A stretch of 64,000 nucleotides of DNA, taken from Liquidambar formosana (lineage: Eukaryota; Streptophyta; Magnoliopsida; Saxifragales; Altingiaceae). The stretch spans positions 32,746,853 through 32,810,852 of the forward strand of contig CM077832.1 in the NCBI GenBank assembly GCA_039720395.1, written 5' to 3'. Shown here piece after piece: positions 1 through 9,165 of this stretch. The notes below the pieces were generated by a model. It was not told the origin of the DNA, did no database searches, and worked only from the letters and a program-made list of their open reading frames with translations. Position 1 is the first letter of the stretch. Every line of letters begins with the position of its first letter. The position numbers and the translations under genes are program-made.

Positions 1-1680
1 AAATCTCACTGGCTTTTGTGATATCAAAAATATATTTCCTACCACCATCCATTATTGTTCTTTTTATATTTTGGGACGGTAGGGATTTCTACTTCTTTTT
101 CAACAAAGCAGGACATATCATTGGCTTTTGGCCAATAATCTCTGCCAAGTCAAGCTCATAATTGGGATCTTGATAGTAAGTCCTAAACGAAGAGTTCCTC
201 CTTTGTTCTTCCTCTTTTAAAAGCCTCTCATATCTAGAGGTATGTGTAGATAACTCGTAGAGGTCGACAAAACTCATTCCTTCGAACTTCTTACGGAGCT
301 CAAACTCAAGGCCGTTTTGGGCTAACCTCACAAACTCATGTTCGGGCAAGGTAATACGGCACCTGGTTTTGGCTTTTTTAAACCTAGCAAGATATTGTTT
401 AGCAGTCTCTCCAATATCTGCCTAAACCTGGACAGATCAGCCGTGGTTATCTCGGGCTCCGATCTATGGTAATGCAGATGGAAAAGTGACTCCAATTCTG
501 TCCATGTGCTGAAGGACTCAGGCGATAGAGTAATGTATCAAGAGAAAGCATCACCTATCAAAGAGTTAACAAATAATCGCAGTTTGTAATAATCATTGCT
601 AGCTAATTCGCCACATTGGATTGTGAAATGGCCAATGTGTTCCACTATAGACCATCGCTCTCCTTCTCCTGAAAACAAAGTGAAATCTGGACACCTAAAT
701 CCCCTAGGAAATTCATGGTAACAGTCTATCCACTCCGGATATGGCTTCTTATAGACTGGTCTATTAGCTCGAGGAGCCCACCTACATGTTCTTGTATCAT
801 ATTCAGGACCTCATTACGATCTAGAGGACCATTTACAAGGCTGTGCATGGCCTCCTTGGCCAAATGCCTGCCCATAATTTTCTAAAGGTGGATTCAGGTA
901 GAAATTTCCAGGTGGTCTAGGAAAGACATTAGGTTGGCTATCAAGCATAGGTTGGTTATAGTACCTCATGGGTGGCCTATTATCAAACCCTTGGCCATAT
1001 TCCACATGTGGTTGACTTCTATTTGCCCTGAAATTACCTTCATACAGCGGATTTATTATACCCTCGGGCTCTTTTCCTTTCCCGAAACCTTGACCATGAC
1101 CAACCATGTTCTGGCCATTGGTCTGATTGAAACTACGGCCAAATTGATCAGTACTGTTAAGGCCGTAATTCACAACGTTTTTCTTGCCCCCTCCCCCCTG
1201 GGAAGTCTCGGCCTTATCAGACTGGCCATTTCTAAATGGGGGTGGAACATAAACTTTCTCATCCTCAGGCCGTTGGCCTAAGATATTTGTCTGAGAGTCT
1301 TGAGACTTTTGCGAAGCACTATAGTCACCTAGCCCTAGTTCTTTAGTATGTTTCTCCTGTCCCAGCCCATTTTGATTGTTCAAGGTGGATACTAACATGG
1401 CCAATTGTTCACATAGTGTGTCCAACTTATCCAGTTTGTCTAAATTATCCAATTTGTCTAACTTGTTACCCAACCCAGTCAATCTTTGATCCTAGGGTAT
1501 TCCCCTATTTGACTAACCTCCGAAGGGAGGGTAGAAAACCCACGCATCGATTCCGAAATGTCTCTAATGATCTCATCTGCTATGAAAGTTTCTTTCAACA
1601 GATATTCCTCCTAATGTGATTCCTCTATTAGGTGGCTGGCCATCAGAGGTTCCTATGGTACTCCTTGTTTTTCTTGACAT
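1..1680 (-). mobile_element. Degenerate Ty3/gypsy retrotransposon gag region (continues off left edge)
   Basis: Read on the minus strand from an ATG at 1680, the sequence gives a hydrophilic N-terminal part (about 814-1482) rich in Asn, Gln and Gly. A retrotransposon gag domain follows, with recognisable stretches around YPEWID, FTLFSGEG, the HIGHFTIQCGE-type segment and LARFKKAK. The segment at 89-349 has the LYELSTHTSRYERLL pattern common in plant gypsy gag proteins, and the last bases before the left edge encode a YIFDITKA-like segment that normally leads into the pol part. The frame is broken several times: stops between 1482 and 1640, a TGA at 538-540 where a Trp codon is expected, and a TAG near 89. 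It is therefore a dead copy, and the rest of the element lies outside the window. The family is inferred from gag features; no RT is visible here. Confidence 0.75.
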
Positions 1681-2600
1681 TGTGTTCACCCTGTCCTACC
1701 GAGCTTGCCAAAAAGGTGTTCACACTAAAATGTTGCAGGGCGTGCCAAGGCTTGAAAGCCTAAAGATCGTGTGACCACGACCCCACAGCACCTCCTAGGC
1801 CGTTGAATTCAAGGCCGTTGGCCTCAAATGCCTATTTGGTCACTGCTTATGATTATGTTTTATATCAGGCAATTGACGAGAGATTGGGGTGCCTCTCTCT
1901 GTGGTTTGAAATTGAACTATTATTCTAAATTAATTAGAGCCTACATGTAAACAGAATTTGTCACAATGCAATAATTGAGAAACTACAAAGGAAAATACTT
2001 TCATTAAAAGTGAAAACTTATAGAAAACTTCAAGTACGAAACAGCAAGATTGTCCAAAGGATGAAATCCAAGCACAAATCAACAGAATAGCTAAGGAGCT
2101 AATTACAGAATTGAATTTGAAAAGAGCTAAGAAGCTAAATTGAATAAAATTGATTTTCCTGAGTAGGATTTGTGTGTTGGTTGTGGAACCCCTTATTTGG
2201 TCTTCTCCTTTGTCTTTTATACAGTATCAGGCTAAAATCCCCACGTACATGTCTCCTTTGTAGCAACTGCCATGGTGGTGGTAGTAGTGGGCTTCACTCC
2301 TACTGCGACTTCGTCCCAAAATTGCTCTAGTCTCCCCCCACTCTCCTGATCGTGATAGAGCCCTATTAACCCACTTCCCTTATTTTTCTCAAAACTTCCT
2401 TTTGACGTGGTCAAACGTCTATCTTCTTTCAACTGACTCCTTCCAGCATCTTCATCCTATTTGACAGGTCCTATCCACGTGGCTTTTCTTTAAAAATATA
2501 TCCAAATCCTGATAAATTCACTTTTTAGGTGGAAACAGTTAATTAGCTTCATGCCTTCACCCACCTCCACACAAATACTTGCTAGATGACAAGTTTAGTT
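1681..2600 (-). promoter_or_regulatory. Probable 5' LTR and leader of the gypsy remnant, with TATA box
   Basis: This AT-rich stretch lies directly upstream (minus sense) of the gag start. A TATAAAAGAC box sits at 2212-2221 on the minus strand, about 530 bp before the gag ATG, as expected for an LTR promoter. No open frame here looks coding. I could not fix the LTR ends or the primer binding site, because the second LTR would be outside the window, so the extent is a guess. Confidence 0.35.
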
Positions 2601-4190
2601 CAAGAATTGAAGATATTGTTGGGAAATGACAAAACGGGTCAATGAGGGAATTCAGCCGTGAAGGCCATGCCACTCCCTCTCCATCTACTTGCAACCTCAC
2701 ACCTATAACGGGATTCCAATGCTCCAATAACACAAAACTATTAGAGCTCCCTACTTTTATTCTTTGATACGCATTTGATTCACTTAGCCATTGGAGTTCC
2801 TCAAATAAAATTTAAACCACAACAGTGAAAATAGCAGTAGAAAAGGCCAAGTCTTTACCACATCGATCTCCTTCATTCTCTAGTTTCCCAAGGAATCAGC
2901 TAGTCCGCACAAAAGTGGTGAAGTCTGTGGAAAAATGCTTACAAAAAGTCATCCCAACTCCAAAAAGAATCCCATCACAGCCTCAACTCGTGCAAACAAC
3001 GGTCGGGTAGCAAATACCCAATAGGATATGTTTAGTTAATTTATTCTCGTTACTTCTTGCTCAATTTGCTCTTTGAGGATTAGGTTCTTATATGTCATGC
3101 CTAGTTAGCTCTTTGAGGATTAGGTTCTTATATCTCATGCCTAGTTATTTTTCTTCCCTTATATATATATATATATCCCGATTAGATCAACATGTGTTCA
3201 TATAAATTATATCAACAGTCTGATCAAGTCAACACGTGTTGATATAAGTCATATCAGCACCATGCATAAGGGTTTGTATCATGTGCATTAGCCCAATATA
3301 TCCCGTAACCCATTAATGCATGAGGTATAACATCTAATGCGGGTGTTAATATAAGGGGTTTTCTTAGCTAACGGTAAAGGATTGCTTGACCATTATCTTA
3401 AGCTGCAGTTGTTGTTATCAAATGCTCTTGATTTCGTGGAAAATCCGTTATGTCCCCATTACTGCACCACTCTTTGAAATGCAAAGGAAAAGAGATTCTA
3501 AAAAACAATGAAAAGCAAGAACAAGAACAAGAACAAAAGAACTGATTACCTAATAACTAATAAAGTTTTAATCTTGTAGTGATGGAGATTAGGTGGAAAT
3601 GACATCCCTAGCTTATAACCTGTCCTCTTAGACTAAATTGTTTATGGACATGTGGTGTTACGTACACGTATGGCACCCAACGGTCAACGACTTGCACACC
3701 AAAAAAGATTATAAAATTACCCTTAAAGCGCAATGAGGATAATTTTACATGCATGCTCAAGAACACTGAACACGTACCCACTGCTTCTCGAGGCCCCAAG
3801 TTTGGCCTAGAGGCCACTCATAAATTAATCATCCTGTTTTGGCCAACAAAATTATTCCATATACTATATATATTTTGTTCAGCAGTTTGAAGCACCAACC
3901 CATCGAGGGTGGAGTTGGTGTTTGGCCAATTTTACTAACATTCCCATAAAATTCACAAACCATGATGTAAGCTTGTTGCACCGAGGAAATGATTGATCAA
4001 TGTCAAAAGGTTCAAGAGTAGGTTCTTAATTCAATGAGCCTCTTAAATAATACCGATGTGTTGTACACTGAGATAGGATACTGCAACAATCTATGGGTCC
4101 CAGATTGCTCTAGATTTTTTAATCGTTACGTACGTCAGACGTAAATGTAATGGTAGACTCGTAGGTGAACATGAAGGAGAAAAAACACCA
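2600..4190. other. Intergenic stretch, no gene seen
   Basis: AT-rich DNA with only short random frames. It holds a 40-bp direct duplication (3068-3107 and 3108-3147, beginning GCTCTTTGAGGATTAGG) and a short TA run near 3160-3176. A W-box core on the minus strand (GGTCAA at 3682-3687) lies about 570 bp upstream of the first PROPEP-like gene. Confidence 0.5.
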
Positions 4191-4199
4191 TTATATATT

Positions 4200-4217
4200 G
4201 AGAGAGAGAGAGAGAGA
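4200..4217. repeat. (GA)n microsatellite in the 5' region of the first PROPEP-like gene
   Basis: Nine GA units follow a TATATATTG stretch and end 36 bp before the ATG at 4254, so the repeat is probably in the 5' UTR or core promoter. Confidence 0.8.
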
Positions 4218-4253
4218 ATGACTCTATGAGGGGATTGCCTAACAGAGAAATAT

Positions 4254-6484
4254 ATGGCTAACTGTGCATACAACACCTGCCATGGCCTTGTGCATGTTAT
4301 TAAGGTTTTCCTTCAGTGCTTGGGTATTGAAACTGTTTCTGAGGCTTCTACAAATGAGAGAGAGCTCAAGGTCAATGAAACCAATATCCATGACCCCCCT
4401 CCTTTGACTACTAAAGGAGAATTTTCTGAGGATTTTGCAAATCAAAGAGAGCTCAAGATCAATGAAACCAGTGTCCAAGACCCTGCTCCTTCGATCACTG
4501 GACGAGAAATTTCTGAGGCTTTTACAAATCAAAGAGAGCTCAAGACTAATGAAACCACTATCCAGGACCCTCCTTCAACCACTGAACGAGAAGTGACAGA
4601 TAGTGTAAGCCGATCGATCACTCTCTCTCCAACACTTTCTTGACAACATGTGTTGATTTTCTTATATCAATACCACGTACGCACCTAGGGTTTGTATACT
4701 GTGCGTGCATAGGTGGATTATATTGTACAATCCGCATATGCATGCACAGGCAGAACCAGGATTTGAAATTACCGTAGGCTAAGGTTTCATTATTTTATTA
4801 TATGAAATTACCTTCTTTATTTTGGGCAGCTATTGGCACCTCAAAACTTTCTTTTTATCTCACTTATTTTAAATTTCTTAAAATTTTATAAAATCTATAA
4901 AAAGTTTTTATAAAATTGACCGCATTATGCACTAGAAAACATAATTTTGAATGACTTTAATTATAGAAGGAAGTTTTTCCAAAATCTATCGTTTAAGTAA
5001 ATTTTTTAATCATTTAATGAAATAGAAACGGTAAATGACCAAAAAGTCTACTAAAACAATAATTTTTGAATAATTTTTCTTCAACGAAGTTGTTCAAAAT
5101 GATATTTTCTAGTAGACTATAAGATCAGTATTTATGAAAACTTTTTATATTTTTCATAAAACCTTAACAAATTAATTCAAAATAAGTGGGAGATTAAAGC
5201 AAGTCTTGGAATGCCAATACAAACCCCCCCCCCCCTTTTTTTGTGTAAATAAAGAGTTTTTTTTTTTCTTGCTAAGTGTGTAAATAAATAGTCTCTTAGG
5301 CTTAGATTGTCTTGGCTTGAGGGCTGAGACTATAGTTTAAGGCAAAATCTTCCATGGGCTATAGGGTAAATCCCACTCCTAATACATATAATAAATGAAT
5401 AAAAATTGGTGAGACTTGCACCGGCCTATAACCCGGCCTATCCTTAAGTTAGCTTTGCCCTTGCTTCGATCCCATGGTACTAATGTTAATAATATCAACA
5501 CATGCTAACTAAAATAAAACTATATATATATATATATATACTCTCTTCATCCCACAAAAATAGGTCATGTTTGACAAAACTAACATAAAACCATAAATTT
5601 ATTGACTTGTTATTTATTAAACTCTATTATTTCAAAAGTACACTCCCTTACTTTTTATTAGTTTTGCGTTGAAAATAATTAGTAAAATAACCAAAGGATA
5701 ATATATATAGGAAGTTCAAAAAATTATGATTTAACTTTTCAAAATAGACAAATATTTTGGAACAAAAAAAGTTGCAAATATGGCCTATCTTTGTGGGATG
5801 GAGAGAGTATATTTTTGGATACAAAAGAGAAACATGGAATTCCAATCTATGGGCTGTTTGGCAAACCTGAAAATTTGTCCAGCTGAGAATATATATGTCT
5901 AGCCAGTTTTGATATCACAATGTTTGGTAAATCTTTTTTTTCTATCAATGAGTTTAGTTTTGTTATGAAAATAAGGTATAAACACAATTTTTTTTTTTTT
6001 TTTTTAAAACCGTGAGTTGGTTCATTTAAAAACCAAATAACAGTTATGGATTGAATCCAGTCTAATCCTATTTTGGAAGTTCTTAAACAGGCCCTAATAA
6101 AGATATGCATGTTAATATAACTTACATTAACATGTGCATTAAAGGATTATTCCTCATGAATTGGTGGGTTTGAGGTATAACCCCCAATATATGCACGTCT
6201 TAATGTAACTTACATTAATATAAAAAATGGTGAACGTATATGATGGGAAAATGTATTTGCATAGTTTTGTAAGCACTTTCACATCCTAGCCTTTTAAGCA
6301 ATTTATATAATAATTCTATGTGTGTGTGTGTATCAATAATGGCCGATGTATTTGATTTAATGAACGTATGTGGTATATTGGCATTGAACAGGAAGATGTT
6401 TCAGCAGAGGCAGCTGATTCCATTCCTACAGCAACACCTCCAAGGCCACCAATAAACCCAGGAGGAGGTGGCCAAACCAACTAA
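4254..6484 (+). CDS. Plant elicitor peptide precursor (PROPEP-like), copy A
   Basis: Two exons, 4254-4604 (117 codons) and 6392-6484 (30 codons plus TAA), join in phase 0 across a 1787-bp GT..AG intron to give 147 residues. The N-terminal part has the hydrophobic helix and cysteine of PROPEPs (VIKVFLQCLGIE, residues 15-26), comparable to the ILKCLGL region of Arabidopsis PROPEP1. The C-terminus ends PPRPPINPGGGGQTN, matching the GxxGxxN signature of mature Pep peptides, with Asn as the last residue. Family knowledge: the precursor is cytosolic, is cleaved by metacaspases on damage, and the released Pep is sensed by PEPR receptor kinases. Odd points: residues 33-117 are three 29-residue tandem repeats; the peptide region is nearly free of basic residues and has NPG instead of SSG. 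An AATAAA signal follows the stop at about 6515. The intron carries three MITEs. The identification rests on motifs and the shared gene structure with copy B; function is inferred. Confidence 0.75.
4351..4604 (+). repeat. 87-bp in-frame tandem repeat inside PROPEP-like copy A
   Basis: Units start at 4351, 4438 and 4525 with an exact 87-bp (29-codon) period; the third is cut short by the intron donor. Each unit encodes N-(E/Q)-RELK-x-NET followed by a QDP/HDP-Pro segment and a REISEAF-like segment. Copy B at 8756 has no such repeats, so the expansion is specific to copy A. Confidence 0.9.
4830..5220. mobile_element. Foldback MITE, copy 1 (in the intron of PROPEP-like copy A)
   Basis: The sequence is a long imperfect palindrome. 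Its left end (CTATTGGCACCTCAAAACTT) pairs with the reverse complement of its right end (TATTGGCATTCCAAGACTT), and internal parts such as TTTTCCAAAATCTAT also pair in the same fashion. A related copy lies at 7522-7950. It encodes nothing. The superfamily is not clear because I could not define a target duplication. Confidence 0.65.
5541..5807. mobile_element. Stowaway-type MITE (Tc1/mariner)
   Basis: A 267-bp non-coding element with terminal inverted repeats CTCTCTTCATCCCACAAA.../...TTTGTGGGATGGAGAGAG, close to the known Stowaway end CTCCCTCCGTCCC. It is flanked by TA on both sides (5539-5540 and 5808-5809), the expected target duplication, although the left TA is part of a TA microsatellite. 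It lies in the intron of PROPEP-like copy A. Confidence 0.85.
5851..6094. mobile_element. hAT-like MITE, copy 1
   Basis: Ends GGGCTGTTTGG... and ...TTAAACAGGCCC are inverted repeats of the GGGCCTGTTTGG type common in plant hAT-like MITEs. The interior shares stretches (TTTGGTAAATC, CCAAATAACA) with 8239-8472. An 8-bp target duplication was looked for and not found, so the superfamily is inferred from the ends alone. Confidence 0.6.
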
Positions 6485-7521
6485 CCTTGTTTCTAGTTTA
6501 TTTGTACAGCTCTGTAATAAATATGTTTCTCAGACCTTTTGTTATTACGGTGTGCTAGGGATAGAGGTAAAGAGCTTACATTGGAAATACATGCGTATTG
6601 AAAATATTTGCATTTGCCTTCTTCTCTGAGTCTCTGTCTTGTGAAGTCTACTCCATCATACCTTTAGATTACATTTTTAAGAAGAGCTTTAATTTATTTA
6701 CAAGTATTTTTTTTTGTGTAAATTGTAAAAAACTATCCTGAAGTCTAGGTTAAATTCTAGTTTGCTATCCTTAAATTTAGAACGCATCGATTGAGTCCCC
6801 AGTTAGTGCGTTGACTGAAAATTGATAACACCATTACCAATAGTCGCAAAAAGACTCTTTCACCCTTACTATGGATGACATCGTTTTGCTGCAATTGGTC
6901 CATATATTTGTTTTTCTTTTACGATCAAAACAAGAAGAATCTTTCTTTTTCTTCAAGTTTCTGGACTAGCTCTATGGCCATGACCTAAATTTACCATCTG
7001 GAATGGAATTCCAGGAAATTTAGACTCTGGGGAGTTTCTGCATTTCATCTTCCACCTGAGGGGAGAGGCATAAGATCTTTCGATAGAGGAGAGGAATAAA
7101 ATAAGGAATTCACAAGCTCATAAAGGCAAAATGGGCATATGACATGTAAATATCCATCACGTGACCATCATGCATGTGATGGTTTTCCGTCCAGTCAAGT
7201 AGTGGCAACTAAGGGTGGGTACCCAATTTTAAAAAATATAATAGTTTGGGATTCAATTGATGCATTTTAAAGTTGAGAGTGTCAAACTGAAACCTAGCCT
7301 CATCTAAAATTCAAGATGATTTTCTGTAATTTGCTCATTTTTCTTCTACTAATAAATACATTAGGCTACAAGCCTACAACTCACAACTGACAAAGTCGGT
7401 CCAGTGGGGGTAAAAAAATGCATTTGCAAAATTTGATTTCACATTTTTATTTTAAATTTTTGTTTATTTAAATTATTCCATAAAAAATCTATAATTAATT
7501 GGAAGACACAAATTAGAGGAG

Positions 7522-7950
7522 GCTATTGCCACCACATAATGTACTCTAAGCCCCCCACTTGGTTTATGCTTTTTAAAGTTTTATGAAAAATATAAAATGT
7601 TTCTATAAAAACTAAACACATTATCCACTAAAAATCATCATTCCAAACAACTTTGTAAAAGAATTTTTTCCAAAATCTATTATTTAAGTAGATCTTTTGA
7701 CTATTTACAATCTTTGTTTCATTTTTACAAGACCTTTCATGAAAAATGATCAAAAACTTCACTTAAACGACAGATTTTGGAAAACTTTCTTTTACAAAGT
7801 TGTTTAAAATAATGTTTTCCAATGGATCATACAACTAGTTTTCGTAAAAGCCTTTTATATTTTTAATAAAAACCTTTCATATTTTTCATAAAATATTAAA
7901 AAGTGTAATTAAGTGGGAGACTTAAAGTATTTTATGTGGTTGCAATAACT
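7522..7950. mobile_element. Foldback MITE, copy 2
   Basis: Left end (CTATTGCCACCACATAATGT) matches the reverse complement of the right end (TTATTGCAACCACATAAAAT), followed on each arm by a CCCACTT segment. The interior is self-complementary, for example CCAAAATCTATTATTTAAGT against ACTTAAACGACAGATTTTGG. It belongs to the family of the element at 4830-5220 but is clearly diverged, so the two are probably separate or old insertions. Confidence 0.65.
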
Positions 7951-8238
7951 TCCCTTTTATTATTATTATTATTTTTTGGACGAAATATTGCCATATTATT
8001 TGAGAAATTGAACTTGAAAAAAAAGAAAAAAAACAAACAAACAAACAAGTAGCATTTTCCTAATAAGTTTTATGAAGCGATGTATAAACCCTATATTTTA
8101 GGGAATCAACTTTCCCTTATTTGAGAGTTTAGAAAAGAAAGGAAGTGGAGGGAAACGGTGGGATCCAAAACCCCTCCAATGCTTACTTTTTTTTTCTCCC
8201 ATAAGTAAGAAGAAATTGAGTTTTCTTTCCTCCCATAA

Positions 8239-8472
8239 GGGCTGTTTGGAAAATTTAAAAAGTTAGTCAACTGAAAATAAGTCTAACTAGTTTTGATTTC
8301 ATATTATTTGGTAAATCTTTTTTTCCTACTAATTATTTCAGCTTTGTTGTGAAAACAAGGCTTAAACTCAGTTTTTTTCGAACAAACTGTGGCTTGCTTT
8401 ATTTAAAAAACCAAATAACAATTATAAACAAGATCCAATCTGATCCAATTTTTTAAATTCCCAAACAGGCCT
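8239..8472. mobile_element. hAT-like MITE, copy 2
   Basis: Begins GGGCTGTTTGG and ends CCAAACAGGCC. The interior is recognisably the same as 5851-6094 (AGTTTTGATTTCA, TTTGGTAAATC, CCAAATAACA). It lies about 280 bp upstream of PROPEP-like copy B. Confidence 0.6.
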
Positions 8473-8572
8473 TTAGTGAGAGGAAATGAAGAAAAAGGAA
8501 AGGTAATCTAATGAAATTTTCATAATAATCATTTTGCCCCATTAGTTTGCAAAGAAGAAATTTAAATGACAT

Positions 8573-8578
8573 TTGACT
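8573..8578 (+). promoter_or_regulatory. W-box (TTGACT) upstream of PROPEP-like copy B
   Basis: TTGACT is the WRKY binding core and lies 178 bp before the ATG at 8756. Arabidopsis PROPEP genes are known to be WRKY-controlled and wound- or defence-induced, so the site fits, but a six-base match is weak evidence alone. Confidence 0.35.
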
Positions 8579-8755
8579 CCAACTCCCAAAAAAAAAAAAT
8601 GATATATTAGTAAAATGAACACTTTTCTTTCTTTTCTCTCCTAACTCCCAAAGTGCAAATGTTACAAATAGAAGCCCAGTGTCTCTCTCATTTGTACACA
8701 AAGGCTCAAAGCAAGATAATACCCATTAAACCACCATCGAGGAAGAAGAGAAGAT

Positions 8756-8946
8756 ATGGAGGCTTCGGCAGAAGGGCCGAAAAAGAGAGAGAAAACATAT
8801 GATTCCTACACATGGAGACCCTGCTATTTCCTTCAACAACCCATCCAAGCTTTTCTCAAGTGCCTCGGCCTGCAGGATGACTCAACAACCGTACAAGCTA
8901 TAGAACATCCTCCTCCAGAAACAGAAAGAGAAATGAAAAACACTGT

Positions 8947-8994
<48 letters not shown>

Positions 8995-9165
8995 ATAATT
9001 GTCATATGGTTTAATGGGGGTTTTATGGTACAGGAAGAGCTTGCAGGCATGTCCACTTCGAGGTCAATTGCATCTTCCACAGTTAGGCCAAGAGCTTTCA
9101 AAAAGCCACCAAGGCCACCAATAAGCTCTGGAGGAGGTGGCCAGACCAACACTGCTTCATCCTAA
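8756..9165 (+). CDS. Plant elicitor peptide precursor (PROPEP-like), copy B
   Basis: Exons 8756-8944 (63 codons) and 9034-9165 (43 codons plus TAA) join in phase 0 to give 106 residues, close to the 92 residues of Arabidopsis PROPEP1. Residues 26-40 (LQQPIQAFLKCLGLQ) match the amphipathic helix with KCLGL found in PROPEPs. The C-terminal part is basic (VRPRAFKKPPRPP) and ends with SSGGGGQTN, a full match to the Pep signature SSGxxGxxN; Arabidopsis Pep1 ends SSGRPGQHN. This copy therefore looks like the functional one: basic cleavage region plus complete signature. Unusual is the extension TASS after the Asn that normally ends the peptide. The 89-bp intron begins GTAACT and is mostly a CT repeat. 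Intron position and phase are the same as in copy A, showing common descent by tandem duplication. Processing and receptor activity are inferred. Confidence 0.82.
8949..8989 (+). repeat. (CT)n microsatellite in the intron of PROPEP-like copy B
   Basis: About 20 CT units start 4 bases after the splice donor and fill almost half of the 89-bp intron, doubling as a pyrimidine-rich tract. Confidence 0.9.

Larger units (their letters stand above)
6485..8570. other. Spacer between the two PROPEP-like genes
   Basis: No gene seen. After the 3' end of copy A (AATAAA near 6515) the DNA is AT-rich and holds the second copies of the foldback and hAT-like MITEs, listed separately. Short frames here are random. 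Confidence 0.6.

Noticed and set aside
2232..3010. Short frames (61-66 codons)
   Set aside because: They lie in the presumed LTR or intergenic DNA and show no conservation I can recognise.
5851..8472. 8-bp target duplications for the hAT-like MITEs
   Set aside because: Flanks were compared by eye and do not match, so the hAT assignment rests on the ends only.
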